A stretch of 64,000 nucleotides of DNA from Zygnema cylindricum (GCA_037447655.1 JBBHKE010000651.1:47707-111706), one strand, 5' to 3'; shown: positions 11,565 through 24,237, counted from the first letter of the stretch. A program made the numbers and translations. The notes: generated by a model not told the origin, from the sequence alone.

Positions 11565-14500
11565 TCACCAAAACAGGATAGTACCAAACTCGAAAGAAAC
11601 GATTAAGTTAAAAACCGAAAAAAAAAATCCTCTCTTTTTCGAAAATGAAGATATAAATCGCCGTGCAAAAAGTACAAACAAACAAACAAAACAAATAACT
11701 AAAACACAAAAGAAAACGTCATGAGAGACGGAATACGAAAAAACATGGAATACAAAAAACGTGACAATTTCAAGCATTTGAGTAGGGAGATAGAAACGAA
11801 AACCGCCTACAATGACATGTAGCAACATAATATAGAGACCCAGAAGAAAAGAACGTCGGGAAATTCGACCCGGTGTTCGATCCTGCTCCTCCATATGATG
11901 CCTTCTCAGCCACGGTTGCGGGGCCACTTCCCTCTTCACGACTCGCTTCCCTTTCGACTCCAATAGAGCCTCATTTGCAGACTGCAGTAAATTGAAAAAA
12001 AGGAAAAAGATAGCAAGAATAAGGGTCTTTCCTATTCCCTCTCTTTCTCTCTCTCACACGCACACACTCTCTCCCTTATCATACTGTATTACATTGAAAA
12101 ATATTGCGAGTATAAAGGGCCTTACCCTAGGATCTTTCTTTCCTTCCTCCCTCCCCCCCTCCCTTCTCCCTTCCCTTCTCCCCTCTCTCCCCCTCCGTTC
12201 TCCCCACTCTCCCCCTGCGTTCTCCCCTTCCCTCTCTCCCCCCTCCACTCTCTCCCTCCCTCCCTCCTCGATTCAAAACAAAGATCAAAATGCATCTTTT
12301 CAGACCATTACACCTCCATTAGTTTGTTGATCTTTTTTTTTCCAAGGCAACCGGCCACACCAGGTAATCCTTTACCCAATTCCTGCATTCATCCACATTA
12401 ATAATGGTATCCAAAGATAGAAAGCAATCCCATATCTCTAAACCTCTGAGTCCTAAGTTCATCCCTATCCCAGTAGCATAATATGTAAAAATAGAGAGTA
12501 AAATTAGAATGTAAAAATAGAATGCGAAAATAGAACGTAAAAATATAATGTGGAAGTAGAATGTAAAAATAGAAGCAAATCACAAATACCTCCAAATCTC
12601 TGAGTCCCACTTGAAGTTCCAAACCCGCCAGAGCACTTCCTCCTCTCTCTGATTTAGAAGCACTCAACAAAGTATCTGCAAGATGTTTCCGAGAAGTTTC
12701 CGCAAGACGAAGAGCTCGAGATTCTGAAGTACTTAAACGGTTTTCCAGTTCTGTGATTCGCAGTTTCAGTTCATGTGAATCTTCAGTAGCCTCCATGGCC
12801 GCCAGCTGTTCCGACAAAACCACAAGAAGACAAAAAAGACAAACCAAGCTGTCATCTTGCAAAACTCAAGAAAGACAAAACGAAACAGACGAATCGAGTT
12901 CTCATCCAACAAAAACACAAAGAAGAGACGCAGATCAAATGGTAAGAAATCAGCATTTGAAGAAAATATAAGAAAAATGCGAAGAGAGAGACATGAATTA
13001 GAGCGAGAACGGATAAAAACAAATTTCTGCAGGAAAAACGGGGAGACGGAAAAAAAACTGACCTTCAATGAAGTCTTTTCTTGCTCGACGACAACAATCT
13101 GATGTTTCAAACGCTCTATCTCTTCTTCAATTGCCGATAATTTGATCTGTCCTTCATTTTGAACCTCATTTATCTCCTTTTGAAGCTCTTGACATTGCTC
13201 GTTCAAATTTGAAATCTGCAGTTCAGCTGCCAAAACCTTTTGAATTTCTACACAAAACCCTCATTGAAAAAGCCAAAACAAGGGTGTTTTCATCATAATT
13301 TTAATGTGAGAAAACATATAGAAACAGTATATAAGATTATACTATATGAGATCGTACTAAACATGTATTTAAACGCTAAATACACGTGAAATACGTGGTA
13401 GCGACATACAAAGTATCCAAGGTTTTTGGCACATTACGACCATGATTTTGATCTCAACCAAAGAGCAGATATAAAATTTGAGTCTGGCTCACAGCATTTG
13501 CAAAAGCTAGTCACAAAGTGCAGAAAAGGAGAACATCAAAATTGGAGGATTACTTAGGAAGATGTGAGTTAAAACCGCAGTTTACTTGGTAAAACCTAAA
13601 TTAAAAAACTGAATTAACGAGGTCCTATGTCCTCATCTCCCTTGAACAACTGTGTATCCTTCTTAAATACACGAACTTGAGCATCTGACCACCGGAGCAA
13701 GTTATGATCGTGGTAATAAAAATCACATTCTAGAAAAGTTCAAAGGTTCGGTTCAAGTATTGCAGCGTTTTTAAGTAGTATATATTCTCAACATGTTGAC
13801 GATCAAAAACCCACTTTCATAACAAATTCTCAAAAGACAAAAAAAACCCAATTTCAAATGAAATTTTAAATATGTTGTAAATATGCTTTTAGATCGAATT
13901 TTAAAAACGGAATTTACAAATTTACATCGAAAAACGGACTGTTTGACCTACTTGACTTTATTGCTCACTGGAGTTGGTTGGACTAATTGTATGGAGCGAA
14001 AAATTGTATGATTCATGCAAAATATTGTTAAGCAAAAAAAAGAGGCCACAGTGGGGGGAAACTGCTACACCGTTACACGCTATTAGCATTAGTAACACTA
14101 ATTCAGTCCTGGTTATTCCGCCCTCTGACCAAAAAATAGCGTTTCGAATACTATTTGCTTTTTCTAAACTCGTGGTTCACAATCGTCTTCGTCTTTCGAA
14201 CTGAAAACAGAATTATTAACACAAACAGTCTTCATAACAGTTAACTATTATCTTCTAATTAGTTACCACTAATAGCGATTAAAGGTGAAAGCCCGCAAAT
14301 TTGAAGGTTCGAAAGTACGCCATGAATCATTACAAGGGTAAAGATATTATTAGCATTTGTGTTACAGTTATCGACTCTAATTCAGTTTCGAATAGCATGG
14401 CTGTTTTTGATCAGTTCAAAGAATTACTATTGAGAAAAGAAACGGTCAGAATTATTAATATCTTGTAGGCGGAAGGCAAAAAAAAAAGACAGCCAAATTA

Positions 14501-16834
14501 GTGCTATGGACGCTAGTAACAATTCACGACGTACTGTGGTCCTTATAAAAAAGCATATGACGCGAAAAAAACCAGTAACTAAAACATCAGTGGACTCCCT
14601 ACTAATTTCAGTGTGACATGAAAATTCCTCTATTTGAAGAAAACCTAAATACGTAGAAGCAAGAGAACAAGAAGAACCACAGAGAAAAGTAGAAGAGGAA
14701 CAATAAGGTAGACCCATGACAGAAAAGTAGATAAACAAAAAGAAAAAGACTGAGAGAGTAAGGCCAATGTCACGAGTGTTCATCTCCTAAAGGGTAGGTT
14801 TTTAAGATTTTCTACGGCTTTAAAAAAAATTCTGGGTTTTCCAAGAGTCCTTTAGAGTTTTTAAACGCTCTTTAAGGTTTTCCAGGGTTTTTATATTCTC
14901 GGTATCTCACTCACCTTTGTTGTGAGGGATTTCGACACCTCTCTTGCCGCTTCCAGAGCCAATAACGCGTCTTTTTCTCTCTCCTCCGAATTTGAAAGTT
15001 TTCCCTCCATCTCCTTTATTTGAGATGACAAGACTTCCTTCTCTTCAGCGGTTTTATTCACTCCATCGTGAAGAGTTTCTATTTCTTCCAATAAGGATTG
15101 GACTTGCTCCTGGAAAAAACATTTACAAAAAAGCGTCCATTCAAAATTAACAGTACACTGCCCATTGCTACTATTAGAGTGAAGGAATTATTAACATTAA
15201 AACGAGATTCGAATGTATAATACTAATTTGGTGTAGGGAGGCGTGGCGGATTGTGGTCCACTCCATTACATAGTGTTATCAACCCTATTTTATGATTTGG
15301 GCCAAAAAAAGTTACGACCAAATTAAAGTTGTTACGACTAATCGCGATGAGCAGTGAAAACTGCCCATTGCTTTTAGAATTGAGGAATTATTAGTGTTAA
15401 CATTTCATTAGCACTAACTACACTAATTTATGTTCTTCAGCATGGTTCATTATGAGCCACTTAACTAAAAAGTGTTTTGAATTTTGGGTAAAAAAACGCA
15501 CAAACAAGTTAGAGTTATTAACTCTAATAGCGACATGCAGTGTACTTTAACTATCTTCAATTCGAAAGAGAGTGAGTTTAAAAATACAAAATGCGCTACA
15601 AGTAAAAAGGGAGTACAGGCAAAAAATCATTTTTTGTTCTTATTTGCAAACCCAAAAAAAACCTTAAAAAGGAAATTGTTATCGAATATCTTACTTGCCA
15701 ACAAAAATGAAGACCACAAAAAACCATTGAAAAAGCCTAAAAAAATCTGAAAAAAAATATTATGTTCTCAAAACCCCCCCCCCCCCAAAAAAAAACTTTT
15801 TGTTCTCAAAAAACTAAAAAGAAACTTTGTCCACAACAACCAAGGAAAAAAACACTTCTGTGCTCTCAGAAGCCTTACTTGCAAATGGGTGAACTCCTCC
15901 CTGTTTGCAGATAGTTTAAAATGGAGACAAGCTACAACAAGCTTTTGTACAAATACCATACACAATATATCGTGCCTTCAAACACTACTAAGAAACACAC
16001 TAAGAAACGAGCCACTAAGAAACACCATAAAAAACCCTACAAGAATAAATACTTCCTTTTCTCAAAAATCTCACTCACTTGCAAGTGTGTCAGTTCCTCT
16101 TGATTAGCCGAAGTGTCGGCCTCGAGAGTTCTTATTCGCTCCAAAGCATCGTCACGCTCCGATTCCAATTCCTAACACATTAAATAAAAAACAAAAAACA
16201 AAACATAAAGAAAATCACTCTACAAAAAAAGAAGAAAATCAAAAAACAACATTTACCCACAACATCTCTGAACTTGAATGTATTTATCATCCCGCCAAAA
16301 TAACCAAAAAGACAACGATTATTACATCTCAAAACTTGAACATACAAACACAGAAGGGACTGACTTCAAAGATGAAACATAAACATAATGATGTGATTGC
16401 ACATCGCAATCTTAGTTATTTCCATTAGTTCTTTAAAGTTGTTTTGAAGGACAGAGTCAGTTTTTTAAGGATGTTTTGAATGACAAAGTAAACACAGCTT
16501 TTTAAGTATGTTTTTAAGGAAAAGTCAGCATTTAGTTTTTTAAGGATGTTTCCACGGACGAAGTCAACACTTAGTTTATTAAGGATCTTTTGGAGGCTAG
16601 GGTCAACATTTTAAGGATGCTTTTAAGGACAGAGCCAACACTCACGGATTGGATTTTGGTTACTGCTGCCCTCACAGCCGCATTAAACACTTTTGCTCTT
16701 CTCTCCGTTTGCTCCCTCAACTGCTCACTCGTGCCTTCTGCCTGGAAGACGAAAAATAAAGACAATTTTCATCACAACCTGCTTTCTTAAAGCTATTCCC
16801 CTCTCTCCCCCCCCCCCCTCCTTTCCTCCCCCCC

Positions 16835-16881
<47 letters not shown>

Positions 16882-19800
16882 CTCTCTCCCCCCTTGTTTC
16901 TCGCTGCCGACCTCCTTTTTGCCTCTTCTGCCTCAGCCTAGGCTGCGAGCACTCTCTCACCTTCCCCCTCTCCTCCCCCCTCCCCCCCTTACCCTCCCAC
17001 CCTCCCTCCTCCCTCCCCTCCCCTCCTCTCCCCTCTTCCTCGCCCTCTCCCTTTCTCACCTCTGCCCTCCTCCTTTTTGTCTCTTCTGCCTCAGCTTCGG
17101 CTGCGAGCACTCTCTCACCTTCCCTCCCTCCCCTCTCCCCCCCTCCCCCTCTCCCTCTCCCTCTCCCTCTCCTTCTCCCTCTCCCTCTCCCTCTCCTTCT
17201 CCCTCTCCCTCTCACACCTCTGCCCTCGAGGAGTATTTAGGGCACCGATAGATGGTCATTGACGGTAATAACGAGGCGTGGTATACTCCCTACCTCCCTA
17301 TCTCCCTCCCCCCCACCCCCCCAATCTTCCCCCCCCCCCCCCCCCCCCCACCCTCCCCCCCTCCCTCCTCCCTCCCCTCCCCTCCTCTCCCCTCTTCCTC
17401 TCCCTCTCCCTCTCTCACCTCTGCCCTCCTCCTTTTCGCCTCTTCTGCCTCAGCCTCGGCTGCGAGCGCTCTCTCATGTGCCGACGCCAATTCTGCCTCG
17501 GCTTGAGCCAAAGCCCTTAACCTCCCTTTCCTCTCCACGTCCATTTTTCGGCTCTTCTCTTTCCACTCCACTACCTCTGCTGCCGCGGCATCGGCACTTG
17601 CTTTCGCTTTCTTCACTTCGTTTTCGAGCTCGATTCTCTCTTCTTCCCCCATAGATCGCCCGAAACTCACCTCTCTCGCTTGAGCCGCAGCTTCCGCCAA
17701 AGCCACGCTCGATTCCGCCGCCTCTCTCCGAGCACTTTCTGCCTGAAACAGTCGGTATGTTTTTCGGTTTTCTAAGGGTTTTGAAGGTTTTCCAAGGGTT
17801 TTTCAAGGTTTTTAAGGTTTTTTAGGGTTTTCTAGGGTTTTCTAGGGTTTTAAAGGGTTTTGTAGGGTCCTTTAATTACTTCTCAGCGCTTTAGTGTGGA
17901 CGATATGTATGGGCAGGAAAAAGAAAAAGCTTCGTGGTTAATAGGTGATTATGTGAGTTCCTAGTGTGGGCAGGAAAAAAGCAAAAAGATGGGTTTCCGA
18001 TTTCATGTAAAGATCATTTCCGGTTTCATGGTTCACATGTGAGTTCACTTCGCCAGGATACTCTATTATAGCGTGATTCACTATTACCATTAATAACACT
18101 AATTCGGTCCCAGTTTTCTATCAGCACAAAATAGAGTTAACAATACTACATTTTTTCTCTTAACTTTGGCGGTTCACAGTTGTCAACGTCATTCTCACCG
18201 AAAATTAAGTTATCAACACTAAAACAGTCCTCATGCCAATGATTTCTTAATGCTAATGGCGTAGTATACAAAAATAGTGAATGAACCTGATGGTGGACTA
18301 CCAGAGGAAAGTAAAAAAATTGAAAGGAAACAGTTTTGACCAGAAAGGTTTTACATAAAACGAACAAGAACGACAAGAAGATGACAGGATTGAAAAACTT
18401 AAGGTTACAGAATACAGGATATTGGATGACGAGGGAAAAGCATTTAGCTTCCTGATTATAGAAGATTAGGCAGACAGGTGTAGTATAGCTTTCGGCTATC
18501 ACCTCCAGGAAAGAGAAAAACAAAATTGGACAAAATAAGTTTCGAGGATAGCTCAGATAAAAATAGAAAAAGTGCTGATGATAGCTTGAAGGAAAGGTTG
18601 AAAAGCAAAAAGAGCTTTTGTTGACTCATTGCTTTAGCCTTGTAGCTATTCACAGTATATTTGTTTGAATGTCATACCTCTCTAATAGCATTTTCCAAAT
18701 CTTCCCTCAACTCCTCGACAAGTCTTTCTTGGTCCCCAAGAGTCTCCGAAAGACCATCCCTTTCCGCAACTGCCTCCTTTAAAAGACTTTTTATGTCAGA
18801 AAAGGCAGTTTCCATAGTCGAATTTTCTTCACGAAGCTTATCCACTTCCAGCTGTCGAGCCTGCGCAAAACAAAATCTTGTTCAATTTATCGATTGATTT
18901 AATACATTGCAGGCAAAGAATAGAAACCAGAATGAAAAAAAAAGCAATAAGTTGCCATGTTTCACATTTCTCACCTGTACTTCTGATGTAAGATTTGCCA
19001 TTCGTTTTTCGAGAGAGGCGGTCATAGTTTTTACACGAGCTTCCAAAGCCTGCAAACAGAGCTTCCATATGAGCTACCATCTGAACTATCTGTGATGTCA
19101 TTCCAGTGGCCGAATTCACCCTAGTTGTATTCAAAACAGCATAACAAAACACTTGTAAAATTGTTCCAACTTTTCAAAAAGCAGAAAAGGACTTTCAGCC
19201 TGCTATAAAATATTGCCAAACAAAGCAAATAGGTTACTTTCTCTCACAAATGAGTAATTTACTCCCTTTGCCGCAAATGATTGTGCAAAACTATCGCTAA
19301 TTCACACTACAACAAACATATACATAACTAAACTTCCATATACATATAGTGCCTACCAATGTACGACCTCTAAAACTAACCACAAGTTTCTTTTGAGCTG
19401 TTGTTGCTTTCACTTCAGCTGCCTCTGAACTGTCTTGGAGCTTCCTAAAAATAAATTTCATATACATCAGTTGTCTACAAATGCCATTTCTCTAAAACTA
19501 ACCTCACGTTCCTTTCGAGCTGCCGTTGCTTTAGCTTCAGCTGCCTCTGCCCTGTCTTGAAGCTTCCTATAGTCATCCTGTGCCGCTTGCAACTCCTCCT
19601 CCGCCATTCTTGCCGCCTCATTGGCCGCTGCCTCCAGCTCCTCCACCTGCTCCTTCAGTTCTGAGCTCTGCAAGACTATCAGGCATCCCTCAGGTCACCA
19701 GCGTCACTAACTCTTCTGTATGCAAGACTACATTGGGAATCGCTATTCACGTTGAATGGCGGCACAGGGTGTTCTTTCTTCTGCAGACAGATTTAATTTT

Positions 19801-22555
19801 TGATAATCGATTTCCAGAGTTTACAAACCAATACATCATGACTACAAAATATTTTTGCCCTCTAAACTCAAAATAGCGTTAATAATACTCAATTGTTTTT
19901 TTCTTAGCTCTCATACTTTTTATGGTTCACCATCGTCCACGTCAGAAGTCACAAATATCAACATTAAAACAGTCATCACACTAATTTTTCTTAGGCAAAT
20001 AACAGTTTCATAGTGTACCGCTCATATATGTAACAATACATCCTCTGTTTGCAAGACTACCTAACATGCAACACCACATCTTCTGTACGGAAAAATACGA
20101 ACACAGATCAAGACCGTAAAACAGAGGCATTAGTAGTAGCACATAATGCGCCAATATGCTTACACTTAGAATGGTAAGAGTAATAGCAAACTAGAAATAG
20201 GTGAGGTATGCAAAGGTGGAAAAAAAAAGGTTGTGAATTTGAAGATGCAAATAGCGGCGAGAAGTTCACATTACAGGGCGACAAAGGAGGGCAAAAATGA
20301 CCAACGACAATATGATTATGTTTGGTACCTAAGGTTGTCTTCCTCAAATTCACATGTTATCCACAAAAAACGAGGATCATATTATGCTTCCTGCCTTTTG
20401 CTTTAATGGATTGACATTGGTGATTTATACACTATGGTTTTGCATCCAAAAGATTGCCTAAAGAAATCCAAGTACGTTTCACTACAGAAATAATTCAGTC
20501 AATGTTTACTAATGTCATCCAACATAATCATGAAAAAAATTTAACACTATCATTTTCATGAGGTCGTCTCTTCCACTATGCGCAATCCAACACGGAAAAA
20601 AATCCTGCCACGTGAGAGTCAATCACAGGTAAAATCTCCTAATGTGATACCTATCCATACTTCAACAGGCTAACATCAAATCTTCTTGTCAACCTTCTCT
20701 GAACAACAAATTAAATTGCTTCACTGTTTTTCCTGACAACATCATTGTTTCACTAGATCGCATTTCCTGAACCTAGTGCTTATTTCCTTCCTTCCGCATT
20801 CAAACCACTAACAAACAAACCTAATTGCACATGTATCTCACAAAAGATAAGCCTCCCAACTATGAATACTTAAAGATGACAAACCCACCTCAGCCTTGGA
20901 TTCAGCCAGCTCCTCTTTAAGGGACGTCTGCTCCATAACAGCCTCCTCTAATGAACTCCTTAAATGCGCACATAGGGCCGAGAGCCGTTCCAATTCTCTG
21001 CGATCATTCTTAGCTTGAATTCGAGCCTCCTCTAACGCATCTCCTTTTGATGCACCCTTCTGAGAAATAATTCTCCCGGACTTCTGCGAGACGTTCATCG
21101 GCACAACTTTTTCTACCTCCATTTCTTCTGATTTCCCCCCTTTACGTGCAAGCTCTATCTGAGAACCTGTACTGGTCGAGGTCGAAATTTCTGCAATAAC
21201 TTTCTCCAATATAGCCTTTTCTAATGACGGAACTTCTCCGTTATGACCTGCAATCTCAATGGCAGGTGGAACAGTTCCTCCGAGCTTTAAGCTTTCCAAA
21301 TTTCCGAGCTTTGATCCATGATCATCTGTCTTTTCGTCACTATTCGAGCTTCTCACAGGAGCCTGAGATTCCCTGTTTAAATTATATCCATCATCTTTTT
21401 GTCCTACTAATCCTTCTGAAGCTCCATCGTGGTTCCCATGAGAAGTCCCAGCATCAAGTGATATTCTATCTAAATCCTCTTCTTCTTCTCCTTTACCGTC
21501 CAGTTTGCTTACTTTCCCTGTTTCTGTAGATTCACCTTTTCCTCCCACATTGTTCAAAAGTTGAATTTGTGGAGACGACTGTACATAATCTCCTGTCGGC
21601 TCGATTTCCACGGGACTCAAAGGCACTTCTATGGCCAGACTCTCCCAACCACTACTGTCATCGTCTCCCACTGCCATGCTTGTAACAATGTCTCCTTCCC
21701 ACCTCTCTTCACTTTGTAGGTTTTGGTCTGAGGAGTGTGTCTCTACCTTGTCCGCCCTCCAACTCCCAGAGTGAGTCACGTTAGAGGGTGAGTTCCGCAA
21801 ATCTCCTGCCTGCATTTGCCAGGATGGAGAAAGAGTAAGATGATATAAACCTGACAAATTATTTGGTTTTTAGAGAAAAAAACCAAAAAGCATTTTATAC
21901 ACGGCTCTTCAAAGTCATGGGTACGGATGAGAAGACAAAACGCGATGGCATTTTTTTTTTCTTTTGAAATCTGTTTTTTTTTTGTTTTTTTCTTTCAGAT
22001 CTTCAAGTTTGTTTGTTTGTTTATCACATGATCTGCCAGTGGGTACAAGTTCGGCAATTAGACAAGGTAATCAAATGATTGCGATTTATTTTCACTTACA
22101 TGTTTGACTTGCCATGCAATGCTGCAAAAAGAATATCACAAGCGTACGAACCTTCCAGTAAGGATTTAAAGGATATTTCCAAAAAACTCAGTATGAAAGT
22201 AAGGGCCATAATGTGAAAAAAACCAACACTAATCAAAATAAAAAAGGCAAATTTAGATCCAATTTATCCCATCCTTCTTCCTTCTCCATCTCTCTTTCTT
22301 ATATTCCATCAGTTGTTCTCAATCTTCTCTCTTCTTCAGCCTCACCTTTCTCTCCTCCTCCTCTTCCTCTCCCTCCTCCTCCTCCTCTTCCTCCGTATTC
22401 CCTCCATCTCTTGCTTTTGAACCTGTGGCTCCTAAAGGCAGTACATTCGATGCCACAGAGGACCTCAGAAGACTGGTCTCCCGGAGAGCATCTCTACTAA
22501 ACTCCTGTAAACCCTCCTTTACAGACTCCCGGAGACTGCCGAGAGTGCGCCACAT
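11565..22555 (-). CDS. golgin-like long coiled-coil protein, 12 exons, candidate C-terminal membrane anchor
   Basis: The exons I infer are 22555-22346, 21809-20889, 19667-19503, 19049-18975, 18860-18678, 17742-17419, 16741-16646, 16171-16079, 15109-14915, 13215-13063, 12805-12590 and 11981-11565. Each has a GT donor and an AG acceptor, and every junction is phase 0, giving about 1015 residues. The start MWRTLGSLRESVKEGLQEF is an amphipathic helix resembling the N-termini of plant golgin candidates. An acidic run (about residues 52-68) and a Ser/Asp/Glu-rich linker (71-350) follow. Heptad coiled coil covers about 340-880 (for example LEERIELENEVKKAKA, ISNLNEQCQELQKEINEV). The last exon has a basic stretch, then RRSFLLGLYIMLLHVIV (about 921-943), a likely membrane anchor as in golgin-84. 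Golgins tether vesicles at Golgi membranes. The name rests on architecture, not on a catalytic motif, and a different coiled-coil family is possible. Exon 10 may start further upstream, and small exons may be missing in the long introns. The hydrophobic tail after the anchor may be a mis-predicted 3' end. Confidence 0.72.
12000..12275. repeat. CT-rich microsatellite in an intron of the golgin-like gene
   Basis: Irregular CTCCC/CTTCC runs with long CCTCCCTCCC stretches between exons 11 and 12. The purine-rich strand is the transcribed sense strand. Confidence 0.85.
14805..14900. repeat. degenerate AGGTTTTCC short repeat in an intron
   Basis: Irregular units such as GGGTTTTCC and AAGGTTTT precede exon 9. 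The same motif occurs at 17760-17875 beside exon 6. It is not the TTTAGGG telomere repeat in regular register. Confidence 0.5.
15876..15906 (-). repeat. decayed copy of the exon 8 3' end of the golgin-like gene
   Basis: On the minus strand GAGGAGTTCACCCATTTGC, followed by a GTAAGG donor, copies the end of exon 8 (GAGGAACTGACACACTTGC, then GTGAGT). EEFTHLQ corresponds to EELTHLQ. No open upstream frame joins it to the gene. Confidence 0.6.
16801..16892. repeat. poly-C / CT tract
   Basis: Includes an uninterrupted cytosine run of about 40 bases. Its length in the assembly is likely unreliable. Confidence 0.9.
16910..16963 (-). repeat. decayed copy of the exon 6 3' end (third copy)
   Basis: On the minus strand this encodes VLAA, a stop, then AEAEEAKRRS. 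It copies the end of exon 6 (ALAAEAEAEEAKRRRAE at 17419-17470) with an in-frame stop. It lies between CT microsatellites. Confidence 0.7.
17060..17118 (-). repeat. copy of the exon 6 3' end (second copy), splice donor kept
   Basis: On the minus strand VLAAEAEAEETKRRRAE is followed by GTGAGA, almost identical to the end of exon 6 and its donor. It could be spliced in as an extra exon only if the upstream AG is used. CT microsatellites flank it on both sides. Confidence 0.7.
17123..17218. repeat. (CTCCCT)n microsatellite
   Basis: Near-regular CTCCCT hexamers with some CTTCTC interruptions, in the intron after exon 6. Confidence 0.9.
17290..17415. repeat. C/CT-rich low-complexity tract
   Basis: Long cytosine runs and CCTCCC units directly downstream of exon 6 in the sense direction. 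Confidence 0.85.
19386..19448 (-). repeat. decayed duplicate of the exon 3 3' half
   Basis: On the minus strand KLQDSSEAAEVKATTAQKKL, followed by GTTAGT, copies KLQDRAEAAEAKATAARKER and its GTTAGT donor in exon 3 (19503-19570). The flanking intron is duplicated too. The candidate acceptor gives the wrong phase, so it is probably not used. Confidence 0.7.
19720..20030. mobile_element. degenerate Tc1/mariner-like MITE relative in the exon 2-3 intron
   Basis: It shares internal motifs (GGTTCACCATCGTCCACGTC, AACATTAAAACAGTCAT) with the 27487-27704 family. A similar block lies at about 18055-18275. Ends are too degraded to place exactly. Confidence 0.4.
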
Positions 22556-22910
22556 GGCACTCCCTTATGCTTTATGAAAATTATGTTTTCCTAGACTTTT
22601 TAAGATTCCTGCGGGTTTCCAGTAACGTAAAAGGCATAGGATTAGGGAGAAACTAAACAACGTTTGACTGAAAAGAGATTGAAGAGGACTCGAGAGGAGA
22701 AGTGAGGAGACGAGAGGAGAAAATGAGATTTGCAGATGGCAGAGAGGAAGAGAGATGTGAAAAGCTGGGGGATCTGCGGCATGATGTATGGAGGTGTCAT
22801 ACTTCAAATGTGCGAAAATAAATAAACAATCGAAAACGCTAAATGCCGTTGACCCTGACGGGCCTGACCATAGGTCAGAAATACAGTATCACATTTTTTG
22901 CACTAAATAG

Positions 22911-23636
22911 CATAGATGTCCAATTCGTACGGATTTTTACTTTTTTACGAAAACTACGTAATATTCGATGATTTCATACTTTTCGTAAAATTTGTATAAA
23001 TTTCGCTGTAAGAACATGTACGAAATGTACGAAAATTTAATCCTAGAAAATCCTTGAAAAACCTTGGATCATACGGAAAGTAACAGAAATGTACGAAACT
23101 ATACGGAAAGCGTACCCTAAAAAACCTAATAGTACGTCAAATCTTTGGCAGCCGTACTGTTATATAAACGAGCGTACGGCAATGTACCCTTGAAAGTTGA
23201 AACCCCTATTTCCCATAAGCCTAAAGAGTACGGAAATAATACACGAGCACTGTACGTAAATGTACGAAAAATGTAGCGCAGCTGTAATGAAGTTTAAGAA
23301 AATGTACGAATATGTACCCTACAATTTTAAAATAGATAACCCTAAATAGTACGGAAAATACGGACACTGTACGTACATGTATGAAAAGTGTGAGGTACAG
23401 TACTGTAATTATTCTAAAATGTACAAAATGTACGAAATGTACTCTAAAACCCTAAAAATCACTTAAATAACCCTAAAACCTACAGTCATATACGGACACT
23501 GTACGTTAATGTACGAAAAATGTACGAGTGCAAAGTAGGGTACGCATTTTACAAAATTTTCAACATCGTTAAATGCGAATCGTAAGTAGTATTCGCGCGT
23601 TCGTTTCGTTCGTATTATGCGAATTGGACAACTATG
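22911..23636. mobile_element. hAT MITE (CATAG family) with 8-bp target duplication
   Basis: The termini CATAGATGTCCAATTCG (22911-22927) and the inverted CATAGTTGTCCAATTCG (23620-23636) differ at one base. They are flanked by CTAAATAG on both sides (22903-22910 and 23637-23644). The 5' terminus is identical to the one preceding the hAT transposase at 43059, so this is a deletion-type derivative of that family. The interior is saturated with GTACG and TGTACGAAA motifs. One caution: the octamer CTAAATAG also follows a fragment of the same family at 37587. Confidence 0.82.
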
Positions 23637-23651
23637 CTAAATAGTAAATAA

Positions 23652-24036
23652 TAGTGTTGGGTATCGGGTAGTTTCATATCGCGATAATTTCGATATTCGA
23701 TATATCGAATATCGATCGAGCAGATTCCTCGATATATCGTACCGGGACCAACATAAATTATCGCGATATATATCGCAAAAATTGCATATCCGTACAGTCA
23801 GAGTACGGAAAACCGTACGAAAAAGAGTACGGAGAATCGTACGAAAAATTTTCATTTTCGATATATCGCGATAATTTGAAATTCGATATATCGAAGCGAT
23901 ATATCGAATATCGGGTACATGAAATTCGATATATATCGAATATCGGGTACATGAAATTCGATATATATCGAATATCGGGTACATGAAATTCGATATATAT
24001 CGAATATCGGCAATGGGTCCTCGATACCCAACACTA
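23652..24036. mobile_element. palindromic hAT-type MITE (TAGTGTTGGG family)
   Basis: The termini TAGTGTTGGGTATCG (23652-23666) and CGATACCCAACACTA (24022-24036) are perfect inverted repeats. The body is packed with ATATCGATAT palindromes and has a 32-bp unit repeated three times (anchors at 23912, 23944 and 23976). No clean target duplication is visible. The ends resemble those of the hAT element at 7085-7976. Confidence 0.75.
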
Positions 24037-24164
24037 CTATTTAAGGTTAAGTGTCAAAATTCGACGGCGCGGATATACAATATTAAACTATAAGATATTC
24101 ACGGGCTATGATGATTGTAATTTCCTCTCCAAAACTTCTAAGTTGCAATGGATGATAGATCCAA

Positions 24165-24237
24165 TGGAGGAGCGGGGTATCGATCCCCGTGCCTCTCGCA
24201 TGCGAAGCGAGCGCTCTACCATGTGAGCTACACCCCC
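24165..24237 (-). tRNA. tRNA-Ala (anticodon CGC)
   Basis: A 73-base cloverleaf. The acceptor stem is GGGGGTG/CTCCTCC with one T-T mismatch (positions 6-67) and the G3-T70 wobble that is the alanine identity element. The D arm is GCTC/GAGC, the anticodon arm CTCGC/GCGAG with loop TTCGCAT, and the T arm closes CGGGG/CCCCG around ATCGATA. The anticodon CGC reads GCG codons. The internal A and B boxes are intact, no intron is present, and a TTTT stretch lies 30 bases downstream (24131-24134). Confidence 0.95.

Noticed and set aside
16793-17806. Long open frames rich in Arg-Gly/Glu or Pro/Ser in the CT microsatellites
   Set aside because: They come from low-complexity repeats; only the exon 6 portion has coding character.
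17760-17875. Interstitial telomere repeat (AGGGTTT-like units)
   Set aside because: Unit length and sequence vary (GGGTTTTCT, AAGGTTTT); no regular TTTAGGG array.
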